Below are positions 28,942 to 40,728 of a stretch of DNA of 64,000 nt, one piece after another. How positions within the stretch are numbered: the first letter of the stretch is position 1; each line of letters starts with the position of its first letter. The translations under genes and the position numbers were made by a program. Under the pieces are notes generated by a model. It saw nothing but the letters and a program-made list of their open reading frames with translations. It ran no database searches and was not told the origin of the DNA. Source of the stretch: Aurifilum marmelostoma (Eukaryota; Ascomycota; Sordariomycetes; Diaporthales; Cryphonectriaceae); NCBI GenBank assembly GCA_027559495.1, contig JAMXSV010000026.1, positions 1,736,001-1,800,000 on the forward strand. Direction: 5' to 3'.

Positions 28942-31900
28942 TCAAACTCCCTGGGGCTTCAAGAAAGCCTCGTTAGCATGCCGCGTCCCCGCAGCCCTCA
29001 GCTCTTCGGCCGCTGCCACCTGTCCTTGCATCTCCTCCGTCTCAGCCAGCATACCCTCGCCCACGCTCATCCACAGGAAGTTACCCGCCCTGGACGCTTG
29101 CAAGTTGCCCGCCTTGGCCGACTTGACCGCCTGTTCCCCCACGACGCTCTCAAACAGGCAGGACCGCATCAGGTTCAGCGCCACACTCAGTAGGTGGGTG
29201 TTGTTAGCAGTCTGCGCAAACTTGAGGCCTATGGATATGTGGCGCTTCACACTCTGGATCGACTGCGGCGGGTCGGTCACAACCGAAGCTGCGACAAGAT
29301 TGAACGCGGTACGAAGTTCGGTGTCTGCGTGCTCAATGCAGTAAGGTCGGACCTTTTCGAGAAGCTCTACCGCCAGGTTATCGTTCCGCCTCGGAGGGTC
29401 TTGCATGATCCATATGCGGTTGAGATTTGCGAGGAGGGCTATCTCGGACGGTTCTGTTCCTGTCCTGCCGGATGATGCGTTATCCGGCTCTGGGACTTTG
29501 AAGCGTGCGTCGTTGAAGATCTCATCTGCTTTACCGAGGTTTCCCGTGCCTTGATAATAGACTCCTTTGACGTACAGGACCAGTTGATCGAGGTGTTCAG
29601 CTCTTGGTTTCAGTCGCATTGCCTCGATCTTTCGGATACAGCCGTGTACCGTGGTCCAGTCGGTGCGAGTGGCTGAGGTCAGAGCCGTGAGCGTGTGGAT
29701 GTAACAGGCAATCTCGGAGCGCCATTCAGCCTGCTCAATTGCCATTGGCAGCGAATGGGCGATCGGCCTGACAAGCTCATTTTCTGTACAACGATTAGCA
29801 AAGGAACAGACGACCGGCACACATGAGCTGAGGACGCACTTTTTTCCAACATCTTCAAAGCTTCCGTCCAGTATTCAAAAAGCTTCTCGTTCTTGGATCC
29901 GTGGTACAGAAGCACCAGGCCGCTCAGGACATAACTAGAAAGCACATTAGCTGGCGATATGGCCGCTGGACAGCTGTGAGACTCACGCCAGGACGAACAC
30001 ATGGATCTTGGTCATAAAAGACATCACAATGTAATTGTACTCGTCGCCAGGCCGGATGATGGTCTTGGTATCGCCCGTGACTGTCGAGCTCGAGTTTGGC
30101 TGTTTGTTCAGCGGTAGGAGCAGCTCATCGCGCGCGTGGTCCCAGTCGGAGGCCTGCACGAGCTCGTCCATGCGGAACTGAAGGGATTTGAGCTTCTGCA
30201 TCGCCACCTGCGGCGCCTTTTGTTGCAGGCTGCAGGCCATATCCAAGAGGAGGAGCAGGATCTCGAGTTGTACTATCTGGGCGCACGGCTCCAGCTGGTG
30301 CCTCGCCGCCTGTGCAATACATGTCTGGACGCGCACTATGGAGTCTTCCTTGTGGGATTTGAGATGCTCGATGCCTTCAAGCAGAGAGGTCAGAACTGCA
30401 ATGGCGAAATCGCCACGATGTGTCGCAAGAGACCCGATACTGCGCAGATTTTCCATGGCGTGAGTGTCTGCTGGATTGCCAGTCTGGAGGTGAAAAGATG
30501 CCCTGAGGAAGCGAAATGCGTAGACCCAATCTACAGCCTTATATGTCGTCGCCTCTGATATGTTCTTGTCTAACGCGACCAGTGCCGCCCTCCGGTTCTT
30601 TCTGTGGAGGACCTTGAGGAGCTGGAACTGCAAACAGTATCTCAAATCTGCAAGGCGGCTCTTCTCACACACGGCAATACCCTTGGTCAACGCCACCTCT
30701 GCCTCCGTGAGATTGTCCGTCTCCTCGCTCAGTATGGTTGCATACCGCAGCCGGATGTTCGCTTCAGCACGTGGGGGCAGCTTGTTCAGCGCCAGGGCGG
30801 CTTCAAGACAGCCCAGACCAGTCGCGATGAGCTTGTAGTACTCGTTCATGGCCGCCTGGTCTGGCGACATCGCAAGGTCCTGAACAGCCGAGCGGGCGAC
30901 CCGGAAACAATCGTCCGCGACGCATGTCAAGACTGCAGGGGTGTCGAAGTGCTGGCTGGGACTGTGTGCGTGCGACACGCTCGGCGACTTGACGACACTA
31001 GATGCTGCAGGCATTGACGTTTTTGTTGGTGCTTCCATCTTCAACATAAGCTGACTTGGATCGATGACATCTGATGCCGATCTTTGTAATTGTGCCGGTG
31101 CCTGAGGAGCATGAACCTGTTGCAGCTTGGTGGGGTCAATCGCGTCGAAGGTCGCTGGCTGTGGCTCGGGAGGAGGCGGAGGCGGCGCTTCAGGCTGAGG
31201 TTGCGGTTGCTGGAGGGAGCTGGGATTGATCGCGTCGGGGATAGGTTGATGATGTGATTCGGTTGTGATCATGTAGGACTGGCTATTGTGAAGCTGTGCG
31301 GGGTCGATGGAGGTGCGTTCGCGGTGTTGCGGTCGAGGAGACTGTCTGGGAAAGTCGTTATGAAGGTCTGTAGGATTTATGGAGGTCGAAGGATGCTGTT
31401 GTGGTTGAGGTGACGGGTCCTGAGTCTGCCCGTTGCGAAGATGAGTTGAATCGCCCGAGGAATACACATTGTGTTGCAGTTCAGATGATGGTACATGGTT
31501 CTGGCTCATGCGAAGCTGGTTTGGGTCGATCGAGGAATATATCTTATCTTGCACTTCGGGCGAAGGTACATGATTGTGACCCGTTCGAAGCTGATTTGGG
31601 TCAACCGTGGAAAATGCATTATATTGTACTTCGGGCGACGGTATATTGCTTTGGCTCTTTCGAAGCTGGTTTGGGTCGATAGAGGGATTTGCACTGTGTT
31701 GGATCTCAGGCGACGATGATACGTGAGTCTGACTTCTTCGAAACTGGTTCGGATCGATCGAGGCATGCGCGTTATGTTGTACCTCAGGAGACGGCACATG
31801 GGTCTGACCTCTTCGAAGCTGGTTTGAAGCGCTCGAAGGACGTGGGTTGTGTTGTAGTTCGGGTGACGGCACATGCGTTTGGCTGCTCATCCGAAGCTGG

Positions 31901-32519
31901 TTCGGGTTGACCGAAGGATGTGCAGTGTGTTGTGGCTGCGGCGAGGGTATAAAGGTTTGAGAAGATTTTCGAAACTTCTTCGGCTCGATCGCGGGATGGG
32001 CATTATGTTGTAGCTGCGGCGACGGTATATATGGCTGGCGCTGAACTTGGTTGGTGTTGACAGAAGGAGAGGTGCGGTACTGCACTTGAGGAGAAGAGAC
32101 CTGAGACTGGCTCTGCTGAAGCGGATTGGGGCTCGCTGCCTGCAAAGGACGATGTTGGGCTTGCGGTGACATCGCATGAGGCTGGCTCTGGTGGAACTGC
32201 TGAGACGAGATCAAATGGTTTACCTGCTGCTGCTGCTGCTGCTGCTGAGGCGACGGCATCGTTGACCTCGCTTGCTGTGAGGGAGGGAACCGCGGTTGTA
32301 GAGGCTGGGGCTGCGGCTGTTGACGTTGTAGATGTGATTGTGGTTGCGGTTGTGCCATCATAGCTGGTCTCGGAGACGGTATCGACTGCTGCATCTGCTG
32401 TGGTGAGGGCATGGTGACCTGTTGAGGATATGACTGAGTGGGCTGCGAGTAGGACTGAGGGCTTATGTACTGAGCAGCAGGCACAGAGACATGGTGCGCA
32501 TATGGGCTGTTGGTATACA

Positions 32520-32556
<37 letters not shown>

Positions 32557-32675
32557 TTGTTGGAGCTGCTGTTGCTGTTGTTGGAGCTGCTGCTGCTGTT
32601 GAAGCTGCTGCTGGTGTCGGAGTTGCTGCTGTTGCCGAAGCTGCTGCTGTTGTTGGAGCTGCTGCTGCTGCTGCT

Positions 32676-32707
<32 letters not shown>

Positions 32708-32955
32708 TGCTGTTGTGCATGGTAGGTGTGCGTTGGTTGCTGATGCTGCTGTGGTTGTCCATAGTGAGGCATCTGCTGCATTTGGTGGTTGGGTTGTGGC
32801 ATGTACTGGCCGTTGGGCTGATACTGCGGGTTGCCCATGAAGGCCATCGAATCGCCCTGGCCATACTGCTGCCCATATCCAGGTTGCTGCGCCATCTGTG
32901 GGAGGCCATTATAGGCCTGCCTCGAAGGCTGGGAGCCCCAGTTGTTGTTGTTCAT
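28942..32955 (-). CDS. SCC4: Cohesin loading factor Scc4/Mau2 with extended Gln-rich N-terminus
   Basis: Minus-strand exons 32955-29987, 29934-29840 and 29783-28942 give 1,301 residues. Introns are 52 and 56 nt. The start is the ATG of MNNNNWGSQ. Residues about 75-145 are nearly pure glutamine. Residues about 305-640 are tandem 25-26-residue repeats with an (I/V)DPNQL-like core. From about 670 (VLTCVADDCFRVARSAVQDL) the protein becomes an all-helical TPR-like array: AAMNEYYKLIATGLGCLEAAL, RYATILSEETDNLTEAE, AYVLSGLVLLYHGSKN across the first splice, to the C-terminal NAAASVV-type helices. This matches the cohesin_load family. It should pair with Scc2 to load cohesin onto chromosomes. Family members are usually 600-750 residues; the excess is entirely the N-terminal low-complexity region. 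Confidence 0.88.
31045..32035 (-). repeat. Protein-coding tandem repeats (75-78 nt unit)
   Basis: About eight clear and several degenerate copies in SCC4 exon 1. The unit reads roughly (I/V)PSPE(V/L)QHN, then a short linker, (I/V)(D/N)PNQLR and SQTH. Degenerate (I/V)(D/N)PxxL cores continue up to the start of the helical domain. Confidence 0.85.
32521..32720 (-). repeat. Glutamine-coding CTG/TTG (CAG/CAA) tract
   Basis: A mostly CAG/CAA run on the coding strand with Leu, Arg and His interruptions, encoding residues about 78-145 of Scc4. Length is likely to vary between strains. Confidence 0.9.
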
Positions 32956-33860
32956 GTTGTCCACATCTGGCGCCGAGGAGAACCACCCAACATCTCCTCT
33001 TCACCTTCACAATGGGGCCCTGGGATCAGTTTGTTCTGTGAACTTGCAACATATGGTGTTATAGGATTGTGACCAGTGTCATGATATTGTCCTTATGGTA
33101 TGCAGCCTGGTGGGGAGGTAGGCTGGTTGTCGTCATTACTTTGCAAAATGCAGGAGGGACGTCGGGGGGGGTCAAGTGATATTGGTCCGTGCACTCGCAG
33201 GGGTCCAATAAGGTTGAGGAGGCTGAATTGCCCAAGTATGCAGGGGGTTTCGGATGGAGACACAAGTATTCAATTGCCCGATGTTGTATCTCACCAGTAG
33301 CTCATCACACATCCTTCTACCGAATATATTTAGGTCTTCATCAGTCCTTCATTCCAATCTGTTCCCTTCCTGAACCTGTATTGAGGCTCATGTATCCCCT
33401 TGCTTTCCCATTTCACGCTGGTCGGGTACTGACGTTAGAATGAGACGGGCCCTGCTTTCTGTCGCCTTTTCAGAGCACTTGAGTACTTGAGGATATTGTG
33501 CGCATTCAGTGTTCCAGCGTGAGTAACACGCACGGGCATCATCATCACAAAATACACTTCGGAGACTAGACATATTCAAACGTTACCATACGACATCGGA
33601 ACATCTAATACTTGACCTCACAGAATCTCCTGATGCAGTAGTCGACGCCCTGATGGCTTCAAGCTAGCTCCTAACCCTGAAAATTGAGTCGGAGTCTCCG
33701 GAGCAGACCAGTGCCGGTGCCTCGGTATCTCTCTTGTCAAGGCCTCAGCGTCCGACCGCTTTTGAGCCCGGACGTGCAAAATCTAAAATCATAGACTCTC
33801 TTAATTACTTTTTCTCCTTGTCCTCATCTGTATTCTTTCCCTTCATCTCGAACGCTCTCA
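32956..33860. other. Divergent promoter region
   Basis: Separates SCC4 (-) from the alpha/beta hydrolase (+). No gene or notable repeat is seen. Confidence 0.6.
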
Positions 33861-35443
33861 ATGGATTGGTTCGGTCACGCCAAGATAAAATTCACTCACC
33901 ATGTCTCGCCGTTGTCCCTGCGGTACAAGGATGGCAGCCAGACCGATCTCGTGAAGATTTGCGAGAAGTCGACACCACCATGTCAGCTCAACCCCTTGCT
34001 CTTCAACGGGCACCTGCAGACGATGTGGACAGCCGTCGGCAAGGCTGCACCACAGATCTACTACAGACGGCAGATTTTCAACTCGAACCATGCCAACTAC
34101 ACCGGCACCTTCGCCGTTGACTTCACGGCGCCGGCACATGGAGATCATGATGACGCGCTGCCGCCACGGACGGCATATTTCAAGGATGGGCAGTTTGAGG
34201 CCATGAGTTCCGATGACAGCCGGCCGATGCTGATCGTCCTGCACGGTCTCTCCGGTGGATCGTACGAGATCTACCTGCGTCACTGCATCGCACCGCTGGT
34301 GCTGGACGACGGCGGCTGGGACTGCTGCGTGGTGAACGCCAGGGGGTGTGCCAACTCTGAGGTCACGAGCGGAGTCCTGTTCAATGCCCGGGCCACATGG
34401 GATGTGAGACAGGTCGTGAGATGGGCAAAGAAGACGTTCCCGAATCGACCGCTCTTCGGCCTAGGCTTCTCGCTTGGTGCCAACATCCTGACCAACGTGA
34501 GTGAACATTGTAGACTATAAAACAAGTGAAGTGAGGCAGATGTTGACATATATACAGTTTGTAGGCGAAGAGGGCTCAGACTGCCTCCTGAGCGCGGCTG
34601 TCGCTGTCGGCAATCCCTTCAACCTGGAGGTGGCCAACGTCCAGCTACAAAATTCCCTGATTGGCAAGGAGGTGTACCAGAGGGTCATGGGAGGATCATG
34701 CCGACAGGTGAGATTAATATTTGGCCTTTCTCTCCTTGCTCATGCCACTTTCCTCCAGCTCACATGAGGATTAGCTCGTACTGCGCCACAAGGAGTCGAT
34801 ATCGAAGTTTACGAAGCTAGACTTCGAGGCCATCCAGAAGGTGAAATACCTGTTCGAATTCGACAGGCAAGTTCAGTAAGTATTCAGTGTACTGCCCTGT
34901 GGGATAGGAGCATGCATGATGCTAACCAGACCTTCAAGGACCGTCTGCTGGGGCTATCCCACCGAGAGCGCATACTACCGCGATGCCTCCTCAAGCGACT
35001 CTGTCCTGGCTATCCGGATCCCGTATCTTGCCGTCCAGGCTGCAGATGACCCAGTAGGCTCTCGCGTCCCACAACAGTTATCTTACTGCATAGCACTGAC
35101 AGACGATAGATTGCTGTCGAAGCTGCGATTCCATACGAGGAGTTCAAGGTCAACCCTTACACGGTCTGCTTAACAACTTCTCTTGGCGGCCATCTGGCCT
35201 ACTTCGAAACGGGTGGCGGGCGATGGCACGCCAAACCGGTATGTTACTTGCATCACATCATAGGTATTGCAGACACGTGCTGATTTCTGGATACAGGTGG
35301 CGAACTTCCTCAAGAACATGGCAGCTACTGTCGACCTCAAGTCCATCAACCACCAAGTTAACGGCGACACCGTCCTGAAACCACAGTACAACTCGGACTT
35401 CGATCCCATACGGCGCAAGATGCAAGTCAACATCGCGGAATAG
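33861..35443 (+). CDS. YheT-type alpha/beta hydrolase (Eeb1/Eht1-like)
   Basis: Six exons: 33861-34496, 34558-34707, 34775-34875, 34939-35053, 35110-35238 and 35297-35443. Introns are 56-67 nt and all junctions keep frame, giving 425 residues. LNPLLFNGHLQTMW near residue 46 is typical of the YheT group. The oxyanion region is LHGLSGGS (about 130). The nucleophile elbow is GFSLGAN with Ser204. The acid is in AADDP (332/333) and the histidine is H362 in SLGGHLAYFE. The triad is therefore complete. Yeast relatives Eeb1 and Eht1 are medium-chain fatty-acid ethyl-ester synthases/esterases, so lipid ester synthesis or hydrolysis is the likely activity; the substrate is not shown. The third intron has two candidate acceptors; the one ending at 34938 restores VQTVCWGYPTE. 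Confidence 0.9.
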
Positions 35444-36042
35444 ATCCACGGACCAATGTAGACGGAATTGTAGAGCAAAGGAGTTCCTCCGGGGTATAGA
35501 CAAGGATTTTGGCGTTGAATATTCGACTAGAACAAAAGACCGATAGACTGAGCAAACTTTAGACCCATAGACAGGAAGAGAGCACTATGGCCTGGGTATC
35601 TGATTTGAAACTAGAAATGCGACGAATGTAGTATTCTCTGGGGGTTTTTGTTGCCTGTGACAATTTTTTTTTTTTTTTTTGAGCACAAGTCGTCTCCGAA
35701 AAGGCAGCTTGCGTGGCACCCACCTAAACCCTAGGTTGCATCTTGCCTGAAGGGCAGTCTTGAACAAGGTCGGAGCCACCTCATGAGGTACAACAGTCTT
35801 GACCAATGTTGTCCGTTGCAAGCGATTCCAAGGCTGCGGGATTGCTCGCATCCAGGTCTCTGTATCTGCGGATAGCTCTGCATCCCCATCGCAAGAACAT
35901 ATATCTGTGGATGATCCTCTAATCCTCTGACCTGTGAAGCACTTTTTCGAGTCCTCATATATCCGTCCGTCCGCAACTCCAAAGAACGCCGTGCAATGCA
36001 TCAGAACACCTCCTCTGCCTCTTTACGTGGTTCTCGCTATTC
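35444..36042. other. Convergent intergenic region
   Basis: 3' regions of the hydrolase (+) and LOC1 (-). A poly-T run lies at about 35664-35681 and a telobox-like AAACCCTAG near 35727-35737. No gene is supported. Confidence 0.6.
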
Positions 36043-36761
36043 TCAATCTGCGAACGAGACCTTCTTCTTCTTCTTCGCCTTGGTTGCCTTGGTGCCCTCG
36101 AGCTCTGCACGCTTCATCGTCTTGTCGTCGGCATCGTCGTCGGAGGGCTTGGTCGGTCTCTTCCTCTTCTTGCGCAGGGCGTCTTTTGTCTCGTCGAACT
36201 TGGCCTTGCGCTCGGCCTCCTTCTTCTCGGCCTCGACCTTTCTTGCCTCACGGATTGCTTCCATGTGTCGCGCCTTCATCATTTTCGACTCGATCTGGCC
36301 CTCCTTCTCGGCCTGGACCATGGAGAGAATAGTAGTCATGCTCTCCTGTACACACAGAAGCAAGCCACCGAATATCAGCAATGCAGTCTTTACAGAGCAT
36401 GTTTGCCCGTAGGCCAAGGCCAGAGAAGGAAAAGGAAAAAATAAATAAATTGTGAACATACCCGATCATCAACAAACACCTTGCCCTTCTTCTTTCCCTT
36501 TGGCTTCTCTACTCCGACCGGCGTCACCATGTTCAGCTCCGGAATACCCAGCTCCTTCTCGGTGTACACCCTCTTCCTGCGCTTCTTCTGCAGCTCCTTG
36601 GCGAGCTGGCCGGGCTTGACGGCAGGCTTGTGGCCATCCTTGGTCCTCTTTGCCTTGACCACGGGGTCGTTCTCGGGCCGTTTTGCCGTCTTGCTGTTCT
36701 TGATGCCCGAGTTCTTGGTCGCGTGCTTGTTCTTGACCGTCTTGGTCCTTGAGGCGCCCAT
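36043..36761 (-). CDS. LOC1: Loc1-like 60S ribosome biogenesis / mRNA localisation protein
   Basis: Exons 36761-36462 and 36345-36043 (phase 0, 116-nt intron) give 200 residues, close to the 204 of yeast Loc1. The protein is very basic. The central YTEKELGIPELNMVTPVGVE followed by KPKGKKKGKVFVDD, the coiled-coil-like exon 2 (SKMMKARHMEAIREARKVEAEKK) and the tail KKKKKVSFAD fit the family. Loc1 is a nucleolar RNA-binding protein needed for pre-60S assembly and, in yeast, ASH1 mRNA localisation. The ATG chosen begins MGASRTKTVKN; no in-frame ATG lies closer to the upstream end. Confidence 0.85.
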
Positions 36762-37230
36762 CTTGGCGGGGCTTTTCGTGGGCTGCTGGACGAGGAGTGT
36801 AGCGTGGAAAGTTCTTGTGTCTGGGGACGACCCCGACTCTTGTCGCAACTTTTTTGGCGGGCTAAGATGGGGGCTTGGGGAAAGCGTCTGATAAAAACCC
36901 TTATCAACCCTGACCTCCCGGGGTTCCTCTCAGCGGGAGGAGTTAGTGTGTATGTATTCATTCATTTGTCTCTTCAAAAGGTCATGGAGACAGATCTTGT
37001 AGTGCCTTGTTTCTGTTCTAGGTGTTAGAGAGCTGCTATCATCCCTGATTCTACTTCCATTTGTGCTTCTAGAACGCCAAGCAGGCAAAGCATCCCCCTT
37101 CAGCATCATTGTCTAAGACATGATGACCCTGTCTGGAAAGCAACACTTTGAGGTATAACAAAACGATATGTGAGGTTTGAATTTTCTGACCTATAAGTCA
37201 TGGCAATCATATATGCATAGCTGGCGATAT
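36762..37230. other. Promoter of LOC1 and 3' region of the first zinc-cluster gene
   Basis: Minus-strand genes flank this. ACCCTTATCAACCCTGACC-type sequence near 36898-36917 is weakly telobox-like, as sometimes seen upstream of ribosome biogenesis genes. No gene is seen. Confidence 0.5.
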
Positions 37231-38455
37231 CTATTCTTCCGGGGGATACACTACCTCGAGAGGCCAATCGACCAACTTCCTGTCCTCAGGGCCCAGAAGG
37301 CTGGTGATAAAAGACAGCATATTCTTGACCTTCCTAAACTTCATCCACCAGTTTCCCCCTTCGGCGCGGTGCAGCAGGACACACCAGAACGCCATGACCA
37401 CCAGCGCCATGCTCTCTTTCCGCCCCAGCATCTCAAAGAACGCATCTGGCATCGCCGCGCAGAAGGTCAGGCTCGCGGTCTTACAGCTCAGGAGATCGCC
37501 CCGGTCCGAGATCTCGAAACACTGCCGCAGGAGCCTGAGCACCTCTGTCATGGTGGTCCGCGTCGCCTCGTCCACGGCGCCATCCAGCCGCAATTTCAGC
37601 TGCGCGGTCGTGTGCAGGACGTGTTCTTCCGAGGGATTCGATGCGGGAGGCGTCACGCCGTTAATCATAATCCTCGTCTGGTAGGGTCGGATATGCGCCG
37701 CCATGGGACTGGAGAGGAGCACCTCCTCGTACTGCTTGAACAGCGTCACCGCGCCACGCAGAGGCAGCATCCACTCCGCGGGGCCCGGAGGGTTTTCCGT
37801 CAAGACGAGCGAGCCGACGTCTCCGGTAGTAGCAAAGTAGTACGGCACGAACAGGGCATTGCACGCCCAGATAGGCATGACGAGGTCTGCGCGGTGGGCA
37901 GCGATGGCAGGCATGAGGCCGGCCAGAGCCCGGGCGTGGTGCTGGCGCGCGAGCTCGAGATAACTTGTGACCGCATCCTGGGTGTCAGCATCGTTGATGC
38001 CGATGTCGACGGCAGCGACAGCCATCATCTCGTGCATCAGGAATGCATGTCTTGTTCCTAACGCGGGTATCTTATCCAGCCATGGTGACTCCTTGTTCGG
38101 ATTGGCCAGGTAGCGGCAGGTGACGGTGCTGAACCGGTGGAAGAGCTGGAGGTCCGTGAGCGTAAACGAAGGGTCCTCGTTTTTGTCACTTGGGCGTGCC
38201 TGGGAGCTGCTGCTGGTCCAGGGGGTACTCGAGTCCGAGGCCGCTGAAGCCTCGCTGCTCGTCGGTTGTGCACGACTACACACATCGCCGCGCTTGACAC
38301 ATCTCGAGCAGGGAATTTGCTCGTCGCACTCTCAGAAAGTCAGGACAGCCATGAGCCCCGACGCATTGTATGAAGAGATGGCCCACCTTCACCTTTCTCG
38401 CCCTACATTGCAGACAACCGTTTCTCGACTTAGTATGGGCACGCCGAGCGTTCAT
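37231..38455 (-). CDS. Zn2Cys6 fungal transcription factor
   Basis: Exons 38455-38387 and 38328-37231 join in phase 0 across a 58-nt GTGGGC...GAGAG intron, giving 388 residues. The join is needed to complete the zinc cluster: C14-x2-C17-x6-C24-x5-C30-x2-C33-x6-C40, with exon 1 ending ...RARKVK and exon 2 starting CDEQIPC. Downstream is an all-helical regulatory region (FTLTDLQLFHRFST, then HAFLMHEMMAVAAVDIG) like that of fungal C6 regulators of the sterol-uptake/Upc2-like group. It should bind DNA in the nucleus; target genes are unknown. It is short for the class but looks complete. Confidence 0.88.
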
Positions 38456-40728
38456 ACTGAGCGGCCAGAGCCAAGGTTTCGGACGGCTTCGGTAAGAATA
38501 CCTAGGGGGCCCAGAACCCGGGGCCGAGATCCGGAATGACTGGTCGGGCAAAGAGAAGGCAAAAATGAACAAGAGGGGGGTGGTCTGTGGGTTGAGTTTC
38601 AGACAGATGACAAAGCTAACAAATTTTTGAATACGTGATGACAGGCACGCAGATGAGGGCTCAGGTCTGAGGAGGGGCTCGTAATGAATGTACAGTATAT
38701 AGTGCAGCACAGCCACTCCGACTCGTACCCTTGATTAGGATGCGCAGGCCTCGTGGGTCTCGCAGAAGAATCCTGCAACACATATTGATCGGTCCTAAGA
38801 GCCATCGAGAGGTCACCGTCAGAAGCCCTTACACACCATGATCGCCATGACCCTTTCGCGAGAGCTCTTCATCTGGAAACATCCCTTTCTATCGCATTCG
38901 CTTAGACAGTAAGCAAGTCAATTCGGCCCAATTTATCCTTTTATGGTGAGAACTGTGGAAAACTGAAGGGGGGTGGGGGTTAAAAAAACAGATAGCATGA
39001 TCAGAATGGGCATAAGACCTGTCCGGATTGTAATAGTGTCGCCACGATATCCGACATGCATGCCTAGAAGTCTAACTGACGACTTGTTTGTATGCTTGGA
39101 CTCATCATTCAGCCGATGTCCAGCCCGGCGAGCGGTTGCTGAAAGCACTTGTTCATGCAGGTGGGGAGGGTTCCGAATGGAACATAATCTTCTTCGAAAT
39201 GCGGCTTCTTTGCATGGCAAAGTTTTCGTTGAGAAACTGAAGACCGACCACTGAGAAATTGAGCCCGCCGAGGAGTAGTTGAGTCGCTTGATCAGGGTTC
39301 TATTCTGTACGGCAGACAATGTTCTCGAACGTGTAAAAAGTATCCATCGAACCCTTGGAACGCTGAAGTGAGAAGGTCGAAACTGGTCCCCACAGGGCAC
39401 AGTCATGGGCCCAAAACGTTGGGACGTGTTGAAAGAAAGGGTCGGTATTCTAAAGTTAGGAACGGGACGGGAGGGAGCAGCGCCTTAGGACTGTCCAGTA
39501 GAAGGTACGTACCGCACTACTTGGTACACGACGCGATCGGCCGATGATTACCAGCCGTGCAGCCAACTGCAACCACCAGGGGATCAGGCAGTCACAAATC
39601 AAGTAACAGCGGTCAACCAGCGCTGCCACGCTGTTCTCGCAGGAGCTGCCAACCCTGCTGAGATGCACTCGCGTCTGCTGTGCACTGCGCCAGTCTGCCA
39701 GTCCTTGCTCTTTTCTTTTCTTTTTTTTTTTTTGTGGGAACGCTCGTGTGGACAACACAGCCTGCCAACAAATGCACAGGTCAACAACATCTTGCAACGT
39801 CAGCTCTTGGCCGCAGCCGACAAACAGCGTGAGCTGTTGCACTGTGTCATCAGAGGGATGGCATGAGGGAGCTTCGCTTTGTGGTCACATCGTCTAATGA
39901 CTACTTGCTCAGTCTCTTCTTGGCTGCCGCTCAATCATACATTTTCCTTGTCTCGCGCCTGAACCTCGAATCTCAAACGTCCTTCTCCGTATCATGCTCC
40001 GTGCGGGCGTCTAAGCCACAGTAGCACTATTACCTCGTCTGCAGATAGACAGTAGTAATGCCATATCATTCTTGGATCTAACCAAAATGATGTGTTGTGG
40101 TTGGTGTGGATTTTTCTTGACAGATCTTTTCAAATGATCGACCGTGTACATTGCGTACACCAGCTGCGGTTCAGTGATGGACAGCCAGTCACCAGTCTGC
40201 ACAGCCATCCGCTCCCTTCTTGGCCCGGCCTGATATGACAGGGGCTAAGAGCGTCTTGCAGGGTATTCCCCGACCACTATTGCATGCAAGCTGCCACCCC
40301 AAAAGGGCGCCTACTATTCCAAGTCCCATCTTAGTTCCCTGAAACAGCACACCATTCTTTGAAAAGTAAAGCCGAACCTCTTCTGGCTGCTCGACTTCAT
40401 TCGTCCGCCCTTTTCCCCCCTAACTTCACATCTCGATTCTGTCCTCCCAGCCCTCATCGCCGCCCGTGTTCCTGCACCCTGCCCAGTCTCAGCTGGTGAC
40501 TTGTCGACTATTGGCGACGTCCTGTCATTCACACCACCGACTTTCGTACGCTCATTCTGCTGTTGGTGGCGTAGCTGCTTGCAGCCGTGGGCCGCATCAA
40601 GCCAGGCATAGGATCCGGCAGAGGAGGATTTACTTACGGGCTTGATTCGAGCCGCCCTGTGCTGTCTCAAACGCAGAGCTGAGCGACCTGGGGGGTGACC
40701 AACACCCTCCTCATCCTACCTGCTCACC
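38456..40728. other. Long divergent intergenic region
   Basis: About 2.3 kb between the first C6 regulator (-) and the rhomboid gene (+). TACAGTA occurs at 38691-38697; a T run lies near 39720-39733. The open frames here lack protein-like composition. A long upstream region is common for regulators. Confidence 0.55.
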
